The notes under the pieces: generated by a model | Told to the model about the DNA's origin: nothing | The model's database searches: none | Seen by the model: the letters and a program-made list of their open reading frames with translations, nothing else | Position numbers and translations under genes: made by a program | In this document: one piece after another, positions 25,195 through 34,739 of the stretch | How the letters are laid out: every line of letters begins with the position of its first letter | How positions within the stretch are numbered: position 1 is the first letter of the stretch | Source of the DNA: Agrobacterium leguminum | GTDB taxonomy: Bacteria; Pseudomonadota; Alphaproteobacteria; Rhizobiales; Rhizobiaceae | Assembly: GCF_015704895.1 (NCBI RefSeq) | Contig: NZ_JADQWB010000007.1 | Location: forward strand, 124,001 to 188,000 | Direction of reading: 5' to 3' | DNA length: 64,000 nucleotides

Positions 25195-26841
25195 TTAATG
25201 CAAAACCTTTGGCGGGTGCCAGCGTTTGCCCGCCGCTTTCGGCTTGATGGCGAGCGTGACGACATCGGCTGGCAGCGGAACCTTGGCTTTTGCCACTTCC
25301 AGCCGGGCAAGGGCTGCACGGGCCTTTTCCGCATATTCCAGATGCGCCGCATCGTCCGAATGGTAGTGCTGCAGCCTGTCGAGGATTTCCGCACCTTCCA
25401 TCGTTCTTTCGGCGGCAATCAGCGCTACGGCACATTTGTAAAGCGCTTCCCGGTGGAAGGGCGCGCGATTGGTCACCTGACGGAAGGCCTCGGACGCCTC
25501 ATGGTAATGCTGCTGCGCCAGTCGGGCCTCGCCGATACGCAGCCACAGGACGACGGGTTCCTGCCCGGCGGCCAGAAGGCTTAGAAAGGCGATTTCGGCC
25601 TCCCGGAATTCGCCCCGGTCGAACAACAGATTGGCGAGCCCGAATTGCGCGCCGAGATGGTCCGGTGCCGCAGTCAGGACCTGCGCGAAGGCAATATTGG
25701 CGGCCGCCTTCTGCCCGGTCTTATAGAGTTTGAGGGCCTGTTCGTAGACAAAACGGATGCTGCGCGGGTGAAGCGTGCCGCCGAGATTGTCGCCCGAGCG
25801 GGTGCGGAACAGCGTGCAGCTCAGCTTCTGCTCCTCCGGCCCGAAGAAATATTTGTAAGGTTCGTTGCCGCGCAGGAAATCATAGGTTTTGAAACCCTGC
25901 TCGATTGCCCTGCGAATGCAATGGCCATGCAGCACGAGGCCGGGGGAAGGGGTCTTCCAGTTCTCGTCGCGGCCGGTAATGTAGAACAGGACCGATTTCT
26001 TCTGGCGGTCGATGATATTGGCGAGCGCGCCTAGCGGCTGGTCGCCGAACCAGAGTACCGGCACTTCCAGATCGCCACGGATATAGACATCCATCAGCAT
26101 CTGCCGTGTCGCGCCGATCAGGAGTTCCGTGCGTTCCTTGCCCTTGTGCGGCGCCCAGCGGATGCGCCAGAAATCGAACAGGATGTCCATGTCCCGCTTG
26201 ATTGTTTCCCTCGTTGCAAAGGTGATGCGATATTCGTCGCCGCCCTCCACTTTTCTCAGGAAACGCCTGAGCTTCTGCCGGGTCTGACTGCTCATATGGC
26301 TGTCGAGATAGCCGTCGAACGTCTCCGGCAGGGCCACCACCGGGCAGATGCAATTGTTGATGTTGTAGGGGTTGGTCGGCATGTTGTCGCGAAACATGAC
26401 GAGCGGACCCTGAAGTGCGCGGATCATCGCCTCGCGGCGTTCCGGCGGGCCGGAAAGATAATCGAGCTTCAGCTCGGTCCAGTTCTGCTGGCGGATATAG
26501 GAACAGAAACCGGCGACTGCGTGATTTTCATAGTCCGGCAGGGTGATGAAACCGGTGTAATCCGCCGCCGCATTGCCGGCCATGACGATGCTGTCGTGGA
26601 AGCGTCCGGTTTTCTTGTCCGGTTCGGTAACGATGCGCAGCGGGAAAAACGCCACATAGGGCGAGCCTTCCGCCCGTTCGCGCAGCGCAAGAATGAACCA
26701 GCGCCTGCGGCGCGGCATATAGTCCCTCAGCCACCCCCAGGAGAGGAAATGCCGGGCATGGGGATCGGCCATGAACACCGCATCCCAGTTTTCGCGGATC
26801 GCCTCGAAGCCGGCGTCCGTGTCGATGATATCGATACGCAT
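25195..26841 (-). CDS. celD: CelD/BcsL: FemAB-type GNAT acyltransferase with C-terminal TPRs
   Basis: 548 residues. The first 370 form a FemAB/GNAT-like acyltransferase (Acetyltransf_6 type), with SSQTRQKLRRFLRKVE and the C-terminal GNAT block GLVLHGHCIRRAIEQGFKTYDFLRGNEPYKYFFG. The last 170 residues are helical TPR-like repeats, then a basic tail. The family is annotated as CelD/BcsL, cellulose-associated acyltransferase. The ATG at 26841 follows GGGAGGGGGA; the longer reading starts at a TTG inside that ribosome-binding site. It probably forms one transcript with the downstream amidohydrolase. An acyl transfer/removal pair is an attractive but unproven idea. Confidence 0.8.
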   Translation of the reverse strand: MRIDIIDTDAGFEAIRENWDAVFMADPHARHFLSWGWLRDYMPRRRRWFILALRERAEGSPYVAFFPLRIVTEPDKKTGRFHDSIVMAGNAAADYTGFITLPDYENHAVAGFCSYIRQQNWTELKLDYLSGPPERREAMIRALQGPLVMFRDNMPTNPYNINNCICPVVALPETFDGYLDSHMSSQTRQKLRRFLRKVEGGDEYRITFATRETIKRDMDILFDFWRIRWAPHKGKERTELLIGATRQMLMDVYIRGDLEVPVLWFGDQPLGALANIIDRQKKSVLFYITGRDENWKTPSPGLVLHGHCIRRAIEQGFKTYDFLRGNEPYKYFFGPEEQKLSCTLFRTRSGDNLGGTLHPRSIRFVYEQALKLYKTGQKAAANIAFAQVLTAAPDHLGAQFGLANLLFDRGEFREAEIAFLSLLAAGQEPVVLWLRIGEARLAQQHYHEASEAFRQVTNRAPFHREALYKCAVALIAAERTMEGAEILDRLQHYHSDDAAHLEYAEKARAALARLEVAKAKVPLPADVVTLAIKPKAAGKRWHPPKVLH

Positions 26842-27075
26842 TCGTCCCCCTCCCAATACTGATCACACATTCGGGAGGCTTCATTTTATGGGTAAACGGT
26901 CGGCTTCAAATATTCCCTTCGGGTGAAAGCCATGCATCAAATGGGATTAACCCGTCGCCGATCCGCCATCGCTGCGCCGCGACAAAAAAGACCTTGTCAG
27001 CCGGTGGCAGCGCTCTAACATGCGGGGCTGAATGCGCGGCCGGCTCAACGGTCCGCATGGCACAGGAGTTCTCAT

Positions 27076-27810
27076 ATGGCTGTTCCTTATATGCTTCTGA
27101 CCGGCGCAAGCCGCGGAATAGGGCACGCCACCGTCAAGCTGTTTCAGGAAAAGGGCTGGAGAATTCTCACCGTATCGCGGCAACCTTTCTCCGAGGAATG
27201 CCGTTGGCCGTCGGCGCGGGAGAGCCATATTCAGGCCGATCTGGAGGACCTGTCCCGCATCGACGATCTGGCGGACGAGGTGCGTTCACGCCTGCCGGAG
27301 GGAAAGCTTGCGGCGCTTGTCAACAATGCCGGAATTTCGCCGAAGGGCGAGGGCGGAAGCCGTCTCGGTGTCATGGATACGACGGCGGAAATCTGGACGC
27401 GGGTGCTGAACGTCAATCTCGTTTCGACGGCGCTGCTTGCCCGCACGCTTTTGCCGGAACTGGAAGCGGCAAAAGGCTCCATCGTCAACGTCACATCGAT
27501 TGTCGGCTCACGGGTGCATCCTTTTGCCGGCGTGGCCTATGCCACCTCGAAGGCGGCGCTCGCGGCGCTGACGCGCGAACTGGCGCATGAGTTCGGCCCG
27601 CGCGGCGTGCGCGCCAATGCGATTGCGCCGGGCGAGATCAACACCGCCATCCTCTCCCCCGGAACGGCGGAGCTGGTGGAAGCCCAGGTGCCGCTCGGGC
27701 GGCTCGGCACCACGGCCGAGGTGGCGCAGACCATCTATTTCCTGTGCTCGGAACAGTCGAGCTACATCAACGGCGCGGAAATTCACATCAATGGCGGCCA
27801 GCACGTCTGA
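27076..27810 (+). CDS. Short-chain dehydrogenase/reductase
   Basis: Classical SDR of 244 residues. It has the cofactor motif TGASRGIGHA, NNAG (residue about 90), catalytic Ser in NVTSIVGS and YATSK (YxxxK), and the C-terminal ...YINGAEIHINGGQHV typical of FabG-like enzymes. The substrate is unknown. CAGGAG precedes the ATG. It is 36 bp upstream of a class III aminotransferase on the same strand, so the two may act on one amino-alcohol or keto substrate. Confidence 0.85.
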   Translation: MAVPYMLLTGASRGIGHATVKLFQEKGWRILTVSRQPFSEECRWPSARESHIQADLEDLSRIDDLADEVRSRLPEGKLAALVNNAGISPKGEGGSRLGVMDTTAEIWTRVLNVNLVSTALLARTLLPELEAAKGSIVNVTSIVGSRVHPFAGVAYATSKAALAALTRELAHEFGPRGVRANAIAPGEINTAILSPGTAELVEAQVPLGRLGTTAEVAQTIYFLCSEQSSYINGAEIHINGGQHV

Positions 27811-27846
27811 CACGCCGAGCATCAACCGAAAATGGAGCCTTCATCG

Positions 27847-29199
27847 ATGACCATCCTGCCGAATTCCGTCGAGGCACGCGATATCGCCTATCAGATGCAT
27901 CCGAACGTCAATCTGCGCAAATTCGAAAAGACCGGCGGTCTGGTGATCGAGAGCGGCGAGGGCATCTATGTCACCGACAGCAGCGGCAAGCGCTATATCG
28001 AGGCGATGGCGGGGCTGTGGTCCGTGGCGCTCGGCTTCGGTGAACAGCGGCTGGTGGAAGCGGCGACGAAGCAGATGCAGAAGCTGCCCTATTACCACAC
28101 CTTTTCCTACAAAACGCACGGCCCGTCGGTCGATCTCGCCGAGCTGCTGATCGAGCTTTCACCGGTGCCGATGTCCAAGGTGCATTTCACCTCCTCCGGC
28201 TCCGAGGCCAACGATCTGGTCGCCAAGATGGTCTGGTATCGCTCCAATGCGCTGGGCAGACGAGACAAGAAGAAGATCATCGGCCGCATCAAGGGGTATC
28301 ATGGTGTGACGATTGCCTCGGCCTCGATCACCGGCCTGCCGCGTAACCATGAAAGCTTCGACCTGCCGCTGGACCGCATGTTGCATACGGCCTGCCCCTC
28401 CTATGTGCATTTTGGAAAGGAAGGGGAAAGCGAGACGGATTTCACCGTGCGTATCCTGAAGGAGCTGGAAGATCTGATCCTGCGCGAAGGCCCGGAAACC
28501 ATCGCCGCTTTCTGGGGCGAGCCGGTAATGGGCGCCGGCGGCGTTCTTTTGCCGCCGGAAGGTTATTGGGAAGGCGTACAGGCGATCCTGAAGAAATACG
28601 ATATTCTGCTTGTGGTGGATGAGGTGATCTGCGGTTTCGGCCGAACCGGCAAGATGTTCGCCTGCGAGACCTACGGCATCAAGCCGGATGTGCTTGTCGT
28701 CTCCAAGCAGATTTCGTCGTCCTATATGCCGCTTTCGGCAATCATCATGAATGACAATTTCTACCAGCCGATTGCCGATGAATCTGACCGTATCGGCTCC
28801 TTCGGCCATGGGTACACCGCCTCCGGCCATCCCGTCGCAACAGCTGTGGGGCTGGAAAACCTGAAGATCATTCAGGAGCGCGATCTGGTCGGCAATGTCG
28901 CCCGGCTGGAAGGCAAGTTTCTCGATCATCTTAAGGCGCTCGCCGATCACCCGCTCATTCATTCCTCGCGCGGTATCGGCCTGATCGGCGCGCTGGAGGT
29001 GAAGCCATGGGAGGGCATGAAGCCGGGCGATACCACGCTCGCCCTTGCCGCGGCCATTGAGGAGGAGGGTGTCATCACCCGTCCTATCGGTGAATCCATT
29101 TGCTTCTGCCCGCCGCTCATCATTACGGCCGAACAGCTGGACGAGCTGTTTGCCGGTGTGAAGCGCGGTCTCGACAAGGTTGCGGCTGCCCGAGGCTGA
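27847..29199 (+). CDS. Class III pyridoxal-phosphate aminotransferase
   Basis: 450-residue omega-amino acid:pyruvate/GABA-type transaminase. HFTSSGSEANDLVAKM is the PLP-phosphate region, YHGVTIASASITGLP the ring-stacking region, LVVDEVICGFGRTGKMFACE contains the PLP Asp, and VVSKQISSSYMPLSA holds the Schiff-base Lys. GHGYTASGHPVA is also typical. The ATG at 27847 with GGAG nine bases upstream fits better than the upstream ATG at 27832. Substrate specificity cannot be read from sequence; a beta-alanine, taurine or polyamine pathway is possible. Confidence 0.85.
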   Translation: MTILPNSVEARDIAYQMHPNVNLRKFEKTGGLVIESGEGIYVTDSSGKRYIEAMAGLWSVALGFGEQRLVEAATKQMQKLPYYHTFSYKTHGPSVDLAELLIELSPVPMSKVHFTSSGSEANDLVAKMVWYRSNALGRRDKKKIIGRIKGYHGVTIASASITGLPRNHESFDLPLDRMLHTACPSYVHFGKEGESETDFTVRILKELEDLILREGPETIAAFWGEPVMGAGGVLLPPEGYWEGVQAILKKYDILLVVDEVICGFGRTGKMFACETYGIKPDVLVVSKQISSSYMPLSAIIMNDNFYQPIADESDRIGSFGHGYTASGHPVATAVGLENLKIIQERDLVGNVARLEGKFLDHLKALADHPLIHSSRGIGLIGALEVKPWEGMKPGDTTLALAAAIEEEGVITRPIGESICFCPPLIITAEQLDELFAGVKRGLDKVAAARG

Positions 29200-29215
29200 C
29201 GACTCCAGCGATTGT

Positions 29216-29238
29216 GCCGGCCGGTTTATCCGGCCGGC
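29216..29238. terminator. Palindromic terminator between aminotransferase and EamA gene
   Basis: A perfect 9-bp stem (GCCGGCCGG with CCGGCCGGC) around TTTAT sits exactly between convergent stop codons. It probably ends both transcripts, although no long T-run follows. Confidence 0.5.
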
Positions 29239-29676
29239 CTATCCCCGATAGGCCACAAGCACCGCGCCGCAGGCGATCAGCACCACGCCGAGCCAGTTGG
29301 GCAAAGACAGCCTTTCCCCCAGAAACAGCACCGCAAAGACGGCGACAAACACGACGCTCAGCTTGTCGATGGGCGCGACGCGGGCGGCGTCGCCGAGTTT
29401 CAGCGCCCGGAAATAACATATCCACGATGCGCCGGTGGCCAGACCGGAGAGCACGAGGAACACCCAGGTTTTACCCGAGACGGTGGAAGGCTGCTGCCAG
29501 TTGCCGGTGATGTAAACCATCAGGCCGGCGGCGGCGAGAATGACGACGGTGCGGATGAGAGTGGCGAAATCGGAATTGATATTTTCGACGCCGATCTTCG
29601 CAAAGATGGCGGTCAAAGCTGCAAAGGCCGCCGATAGCAGCGCCCAGAATTGCCAGGCCAGAAACAGGTTCTTCAT
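29239..29676 (-). CDS. Half-size EamA/DMT-type membrane protein
   Basis: 145 residues with four or five hydrophobic helices, ending in a typical EamA repeat (IDKLSVVFVAVFAVLFLGERLSLPNWLGVVLIACGAVLVAYR, seen at the C-terminus). Normal drug/metabolite transporters carry two such repeats in about 300 residues, so this is a single-repeat member that would need to dimerise. It is monocistronic. No substrate can be proposed. Confidence 0.75.
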   Translation of the reverse strand: MKNLFLAWQFWALLSAAFAALTAIFAKIGVENINSDFATLIRTVVILAAAGLMVYITGNWQQPSTVSGKTWVFLVLSGLATGASWICYFRALKLGDAARVAPIDKLSVVFVAVFAVLFLGERLSLPNWLGVVLIACGAVLVAYRG

Positions 29677-29774
29677 GCCGCCACTCCGCTTATCGCATTT
29701 GTTCCGCTTCGGCTCTACCGCATCTTCCGGCCGATAAAAACCCCGTTTGGTGGGCGCGAGCCTGAACGATGAAA

Positions 29775-29803
29775 GCCCGGCGCATCCAGTCGATGCGCCG
29801 GGC
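29775..29803 (-). terminator. dctA: Terminator-like hairpin downstream of dctA
   Basis: An 11-bp perfect stem (GCCCGGCGCAT with ATGCGCCGGGC) with a 7-base loop lies about 60 bp after the dctA stop. On the minus strand it is followed by TTTC. Confidence 0.6.
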
Positions 29804-29859
29804 GTTCCATATGTGCCTGCCCGGAGAAACCGGAACAGGCCGGACCTTGGGAGGTCTTA

Positions 29860-31206
29860 TTATTCGGCGGGCTGCACCGAAACCGGAAGCTGATCCACAT
29901 CGGCGATGCCGGTGAACTCTTCCTGGCCGCTCAGCACGCGGGCAAGCTGATCCTGATCCAGTTCGCCCTCCCAGCGGGCGACGACGATGGTGGCAACCGC
30001 ATTGCCGACGAAGTTGGTGAGGGCGCGGCATTCCGACATGAAACGGTCGATGCCGAGGATCAGCGCCATGCCGGCGACGGGAACCGAAGGCACAACAGAG
30101 AGGGTTGCCGCGAGCGTGATGAAGCCCGCGCCGGTGATGCCGGCGGCACCCTTGGAGGAGAGCATGGCCACGAGCAGCAGCAGAATCTGTTCGCCGAAGG
30201 AGAGGTGGATACCGGTCGCCTGCGCGATGAAGAGGGCCGCCAGCGTCATGTAGATGTTGGTGCCGTCAAGATTGAAGGAATAGCCCGTGGGGATGACGAG
30301 ACCGACGACGGAGCGCTTGCAGCCCGCCTTTTCCATCTTGCTCATAAGGCCCGGCAGGGCGGCTTCGGAAGACGACGTGCCGAGAACCAGAAGCAGTTCT
30401 TCCTTGATATAGCGGATAAGCGCGACGATGGAGAAGCCGTTATAACGGCATACCGCACCGAGAACCACGAACACGAACAGGAAGGACGTGACGTAGAAGG
30501 TGCCGATCAGCATCGCAAGGTTGGTGACGGACGAGATGCCATATTTGCCGATGGTGAAGGCCATGGCGCCGAAAGCGCCGATGGGGGCGGCCTTCATCAG
30601 GATCGCGACCAGCTTGAAGATCGGATACATCAGGGCGTGCATGAAATCGGTGACGGGCTTGCCCTTTTCGCCGACGATGCCAAGCGCGATACCGAACAGA
30701 ACCGAGAAGAACAGCACCTGCAGGATATCGCCGCTGGCGAAAGCACCGACGATGGTGGTCGGGATGATGTTCATCAGGAAGCCGGTGATGGTCTGCTCAT
30801 GGGCCTTGTCGGCGTAGGTCGCGACTGCCTTGGCATCCAGCGTGGCGGGATCGATGTTCATGCCGGCGCCCGGCTGCACGGTGTTGGCGACGATGAGGCC
30901 AACGATGAGCGCGAGCGTGGAGAATACGAGGAAGTAGATCATGGCCTTGCCGGCCACGCGGCCCACCTTCTTCATGTCGTTCATGCCGGCGATGCCGGTT
31001 GCGACGGTGAGGAAGATGACGGGAGCGATGATCATCTTGACGAGACGGATGAAGCCGTCGCCGAGCGGCTTCAGCTGTTCGCCGAAGGCCGGATAGAAAT
31101 GGCCGAGCGCGATACCGGCGATGATGGCTACCAGAACCTGGAAATACAGGTGCTTGTAGAATGGCTGCTTGGCGTGGCCTGCGGCCACGGCTGTAGTATC
31201 GATCAT
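29860..31206 (-). CDS. dctA: C4-dicarboxylate:cation symporter DctA
   Basis: Takes up succinate, malate and fumarate across the inner membrane, the main carbon source for plant-associated rhizobia. 448 residues, the standard length. Family features include [24 protein letters not shown] near the N-terminus, the serine-rich hairpin [17 protein letters not shown], the cation/substrate region [18 protein letters not shown], and [23 protein letters not shown] near the C-terminus. GAGGAGGAAA precedes the ATG. Transcribed divergently from dctBD behind a sigma-54 promoter with two DctD sites, so expression should follow dicarboxylate sensing. Confidence 0.96.
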   Translation of the reverse strand: MIDTTAVAAGHAKQPFYKHLYFQVLVAIIAGIALGHFYPAFGEQLKPLGDGFIRLVKMIIAPVIFLTVATGIAGMNDMKKVGRVAGKAMIYFLVFSTLALIVGLIVANTVQPGAGMNIDPATLDAKAVATYADKAHEQTITGFLMNIIPTTIVGAFASGDILQVLFFSVLFGIALGIVGEKGKPVTDFMHALMYPIFKLVAILMKAAPIGAFGAMAFTIGKYGISSVTNLAMLIGTFYVTSFLFVFVVLGAVCRYNGFSIVALIRYIKEELLLVLGTSSSEAALPGLMSKMEKAGCKRSVVGLVIPTGYSFNLDGTNIYMTLAALFIAQATGIHLSFGEQILLLLVAMLSSKGAAGITGAGFITLAATLSVVPSVPVAGMALILGIDRFMSECRALTNFVGNAVATIVVARWEGELDQDQLARVLSGQEEFTGIADVDQLPVSVQPAE

Positions 31207-31294
31207 GTTTTTTCCTCCTCGGCCTCACCCTGCCTTTATTGGCCTCCCGGGATCGCCGTGACGTTGACGGCTTCGCGCCGATTGCGGAGTCATG

Positions 31295-31310
31295 TGCAAT
31301 ACGCATGCCA
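31295..31310 (-). promoter_or_regulatory. dctA: Sigma-54 (-24/-12) promoter of dctA
   Basis: Read on the minus strand the sequence is TGGCATGCGTATTGCA, matching the RpoN consensus TGGCACGN4TTGCW at all but one conserved position. It lies about 90 bp upstream of the dctA ATG and about 90-120 bp from the two DctD-type palindromes. Confidence 0.85.
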
Positions 31311-31382
31311 GACTTGCTTATTTGGTGTAACTGGCTGATTTCAAAAGTAGTTTTTATTGGCGCTTGATCAGCCCATATGTAT

Positions 31383-31403
31383 TTGTGCGGAATTCCGGAC
31401 AAA
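31383..31403. promoter_or_regulatory. DctD upstream activator site 1
   Basis: TTGTGCGGAATTCCGGACAAA is an inverted repeat (TTGTGCGG arm against CCGGACAA, one mismatch) of the DctD-site type. Its centre lies 33 bp from the second site, about three helical turns, so two DctD dimers would bind the same face. Confidence 0.75.
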
Positions 31404-31416
31404 ATCTCTTGCGGTC

Positions 31417-31435
31417 TGTGCGTAAATCCGCACAA
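31417..31435. promoter_or_regulatory. DctD upstream activator site 2
   Basis: TGTGCGTAAATCCGCACAA carries TGTGCG and CGCACA arms. It ends 7 bp before the dctB start codon, so bound DctD would also occupy the dctB leader and might autoregulate dctBD. Confidence 0.75.
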
Positions 31436-31442
31436 TTGTCGC

Positions 31443-33284
31443 ATGACCTATCAGGATCAGGCATCTCATTCCCATGCGAAGCGGCGGGCGCAATGGCTGG
31501 CGCTGGCGGGCCTGTGGCTGCTCGCCAGTCTTGGCGTTCTGCTGGTGGCCGATGAGTTCGCCCGCAATCAGGCGCTGCGCATGGCCGGGTCCGAGGCCGC
31601 CACGGATGCCGAACTGAAGATCGCGCTCCTGAATGTCGCGCTGGAGCGGCCGCGCGCCATTCCGCTTGTCCTCTCCGGAGATCCCGATCTTGCTGCTGCG
31701 CTGGATGGCGGCGGTGCTCCTGCCCTCGACCGGTTGAACCGCAAGCTGGAGGGGCTGATTGAAGGCACACAATCCTCGGTGATTTATGTGACCGGGCCGA
31801 CCGGATTGACCATCGCGTCGAGCAACTGGCGGCAGGACGACAGCTTTGTCGGCTCCAACTATGCTTTCCGCGAATATTTCCAGGCGGCGATGAAGACCGG
31901 CATGTCCGAGCATTATGCTCTCGGCAATGTCAGCCGTCGGCCGGGTCTTTATATCTCCCGCCGCATAGACGCCGCCGATGGGCGGCCGCTTGGCGTCGTC
32001 ATTGCTAAGGTCGAGTTCAACCGGCTGGAGACAGACTGGAACATTGGCGGCAAGCCGGTCTATGTGGTCGACAGAAACGGCGTCGTGCTGATGACCAGCG
32101 TGCCGGAGTGGCGCTTCAAGACCGTTGCACCGATCGATAAGGCGCGGCGGAAAATCATTTCCGAGAGCCTGCAATTCGGCAATGAGGCGCTTTCAACGCT
32201 GCCGTTTCGGGCGGCGCGGCGCGCGAGCGAGGGTGTTCCGCTCATTCATGTCGATGAGCCGGGGAGGGAACGCGGCGACTATCTGCAGCTGGAAGTGCCG
32301 GTGCCGACCACTTCATGGACGCTGCATTATCTGCAACCGGTCGCGCCGGCGCTGAATGCCGCCATCCGCGAGGGCAGAGTGGTGGCGCTGGCGACGCTGA
32401 TGCCGCTGATGGCGCTTTCGGCCCTGTGGCTCTGGCGCAGGCACAAGGCGCTCAAGGAAAAGGAAGAGGAGCAGCGCGCCCGCGCCGAGCTGGAAATGAA
32501 GGTGCAGGAGCGGACCCGCGACCTGACGAAGACCCGCGATCATCTACAGGCCGAAATCGCCCTGCATGAAAAGACCTCGGGCGAATTGCGCAATGTGCAG
32601 CACGAACTGGTGCAGGCCAACCGCCTTTCCATTCTGGGGCAGGTGGCGGCGGGCGTGGCGCACGAGATCAATCAGCCGGTCGCGACCATCCGCGCCTTTG
32701 CCGACAATGCCCGCACCCTGCTGAAACGCGACCGCATGTCCGAGGCCACCGAAAATCTCGAAAACATCGCGGCACTGACCGAGCGTATCGGCACGATTAC
32801 CGGCGACCTGAAGATATTGGCGCGCAAGGGCCGCACCGCCGCCGAGCCTGTCAGTGTTCGACTGGTTATCGAAGGTGCGGTCATGCTGTTGCGCAGCCGC
32901 TTCTCCGGGCAGATGGATGCGCTGGATATCGTGTTGCCGGATCAGGACCTGAAAGTGCTCGGCAGCCGTATCCGGCTGGAGCAAATCCTCATCAACCTTC
33001 TGCAAAACGCGCTGGAAGCCACGGAAGAGACTGGGGCAGCCCGTGTCGAAGTTCGGGTGCGCGAGGAAGGCGACATGGTCGTGCTTTCCGTCAGCGATAA
33101 TGGCACGGGCATTCCCGAAGCCATCCGCGCCCAGCTTTTTTCGCCCTTCAATACCTCTAAGGAAAGCGGCCTCGGCCTCGGTCTCGTCATCTCTAACGAT
33201 ATTGCTTCGGACTATGGCGGGCGTATCGAGGTGGCGAGCAGCAAGGCGGGCACATGTTTTTCCGTATTTCTGAAGCGAGCATAA
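31443..33284 (+). CDS. dctB: C4-dicarboxylate sensor histidine kinase DctB
   Basis: Membrane kinase that senses dicarboxylates in the periplasm and phosphorylates DctD. 613 residues from the ATG at 31443: a first membrane helix ([18 protein letters not shown]), a periplasmic double-Cache/PAS-like sensor to about residue 300 (containing [12 protein letters not shown] and GLYISRRID), a second helix, a coiled coil ([20 protein letters not shown]), the phospho-accepting His in [19 protein letters not shown] near 405, and the HATPase N, G1 and G2 boxes ([27 protein letters not shown]). A longer reading from 31377 would run through both DctD sites, so I reject it. dctD starts one base after its stop. 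Confidence 0.93.
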   Translation: MTYQDQASHSHAKRRAQWLALAGLWLLASLGVLLVADEFARNQALRMAGSEAATDAELKIALLNVALERPRAIPLVLSGDPDLAAALDGGGAPALDRLNRKLEGLIEGTQSSVIYVTGPTGLTIASSNWRQDDSFVGSNYAFREYFQAAMKTGMSEHYALGNVSRRPGLYISRRIDAADGRPLGVVIAKVEFNRLETDWNIGGKPVYVVDRNGVVLMTSVPEWRFKTVAPIDKARRKIISESLQFGNEALSTLPFRAARRASEGVPLIHVDEPGRERGDYLQLEVPVPTTSWTLHYLQPVAPALNAAIREGRVVALATLMPLMALSALWLWRRHKALKEKEEEQRARAELEMKVQERTRDLTKTRDHLQAEIALHEKTSGELRNVQHELVQANRLSILGQVAAGVAHEINQPVATIRAFADNARTLLKRDRMSEATENLENIAALTERIGTITGDLKILARKGRTAAEPVSVRLVIEGAVMLLRSRFSGQMDALDIVLPDQDLKVLGSRIRLEQILINLLQNALEATEETGAARVEVRVREEGDMVVLSVSDNGTGIPEAIRAQLFSPFNTSKESGLGLGLVISNDIASDYGGRIEVASSKAGTCFSVFLKRA

Positions 33285-33285
33285 C

Positions 33286-34650
33286 ATGACGGTGGACGGA
33301 ACCATATTCCTGGTGGACGACGACTCCCAGCTGCGCAAGGCGATGGTGCAGACGCTGGAACTCGATGGATTGCCGGTCACGTCGTTTGCCCGCGCAGAAC
33401 AGGCGCTTGCGGCTTTGAACGAGGATTTCGACGGTGTCGTCATCACCGATGTGCGAATGCCCGGCATGACCGGGCTCGAATTTTTCGACCATGTCCGCAA
33501 GATCGATGCCGATCTGCCGGTCATCCTCATCACCGGCCATGGCGATGTGCCGATGGCGGTCGATGCGCTTCACAATGGCGCCTATGATTTCATCGCCAAG
33601 CCATTTCCCGCCGAACGCATGGTGGAAAGCGCCCGGCGGGCGTTGGAAAAACGCCGCCTCGTGCTGGAAAACCGGGCGCTTCGCCGGGCGGGGGCCCAAG
33701 CGGAGGACGATCTGCCGCTGATCGGCCAGACGCCCGCCATGGAGCGCCTGCGCACCACGCTGCGGCACATTGCCGATACGGATGTAGATGTGCTGGTGGC
33801 TGGCGAGACGGGCAGCGGCAAGGAAGTGGTGGCGACGGTCCTTCACCGCTGGAGCAAGAAGCGGTCCAAGGGCAATTTCGTGGCTTTGAATTGCGGTGCG
33901 CTGCCGGAAACGGTGATCGAAAGCGAGCTCTTCGGCCATGAGCCGGGGGCTTTCACCGGCGCGCAGAAAAAGCGCGTCGGCCGCATCGAACATTCGAGTG
34001 GCGGCACCCTGTTTCTGGACGAAATCGAGAGCATGCCGCTTGCGGTGCAGGTGAAGATGCTGCGTGTGCTGGAAATGCGCGAGGTTTCTCCGCTTGGGTC
34101 GAATGAGGAGCGGCCGGTCGATATTCGCGTGGTCGCGGCGGCCAAGGTCGATCTTGGCGATCCTGCCGAACGCGGCACGTTTCGCGAGGACCTCTATTAC
34201 CGGCTGAATGTGGTGACGCTGTCCATTCCGCCGCTGCGCGAACGCAAGGCGGATATTCCGCTCTTGTTTTCCCATTTCGTCACCAAGGCAGCCAACCGTT
34301 TCAACATGGCGGTGCCGCAGATCAGCGCCGGCATTTCCCGCCGCCTCAATGATCACGACTGGCCGGGCAATGTGCGCGAACTCGGCCATTTCGCCGAAAG
34401 GGTGGTTCTGGGGCTGGAGACGGAACCAGCGGAGGCGCCCGCATTACGATCCGCGATCCCCGCCTCTGGTACCCTGCCGGAACGCATGGACGAGATCGAG
34501 GCGCGCATCATCCGCGAAACGCTGGAACAATCGAATGGCGACGTGGCGGAGACTATCGCCATGCTCGGCATCGCCCGCAAGACCTTTTACGACAAGCTGC
34601 AGCGCCACGGCATCAACCGGGCGGATTATGTGAGGAGCGGCACGGCGTAA
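33286..34650 (+). CDS. dctD: C4-dicarboxylate response regulator DctD (sigma-54 activator)
   Basis: Activates dctA transcription with RpoN. 454 residues: receiver domain with acidic pocket LVDDDSQLR and phospho-Asp in [13 protein letters not shown] (near 55), then an AAA+ domain with Walker A GETGSGKE (near 174), the sigma-54 contact loop GAFTGA (near 222), Walker [15 protein letters not shown], and a C-terminal Fis-type helix-turn-helix ([22 protein letters not shown]). This is the full domain set and normal length. Confidence 0.95.
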   Translation: MTVDGTIFLVDDDSQLRKAMVQTLELDGLPVTSFARAEQALAALNEDFDGVVITDVRMPGMTGLEFFDHVRKIDADLPVILITGHGDVPMAVDALHNGAYDFIAKPFPAERMVESARRALEKRRLVLENRALRRAGAQAEDDLPLIGQTPAMERLRTTLRHIADTDVDVLVAGETGSGKEVVATVLHRWSKKRSKGNFVALNCGALPETVIESELFGHEPGAFTGAQKKRVGRIEHSSGGTLFLDEIESMPLAVQVKMLRVLEMREVSPLGSNEERPVDIRVVAAAKVDLGDPAERGTFREDLYYRLNVVTLSIPPLRERKADIPLLFSHFVTKAANRFNMAVPQISAGISRRLNDHDWPGNVRELGHFAERVVLGLETEPAEAPALRSAIPASGTLPERMDEIEARIIRETLEQSNGDVAETIAMLGIARKTFYDKLQRHGINRADYVRSGTA

Positions 34651-34675
34651 GTTGGCGCGGAGCGCGCATGGAAAA

Positions 34676-34699
34676 GCCGCGGACGTTTCCATCCGCGGC
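34676..34699 (-). terminator. Terminator of the BA14K-like gene
   Basis: An 8-bp perfect stem (GCCGCGGA with TCCGCGGC) is followed on the minus strand by TTTTCC, about 40 bp after the BA14K-like stop. It may also limit dctD read-through. Confidence 0.65.
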
Positions 34700-34739
34700 C
34701 TGACAATAACGGTAATAACCGTGTTGAAGGTCTTCCCGA

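Noticed and set aside
31377-31442. N-terminal extension of DctB from an earlier ATG
   Set aside because: It would translate through both DctD binding palindromes and adds a Cys-rich stretch not expected before the first membrane helix.
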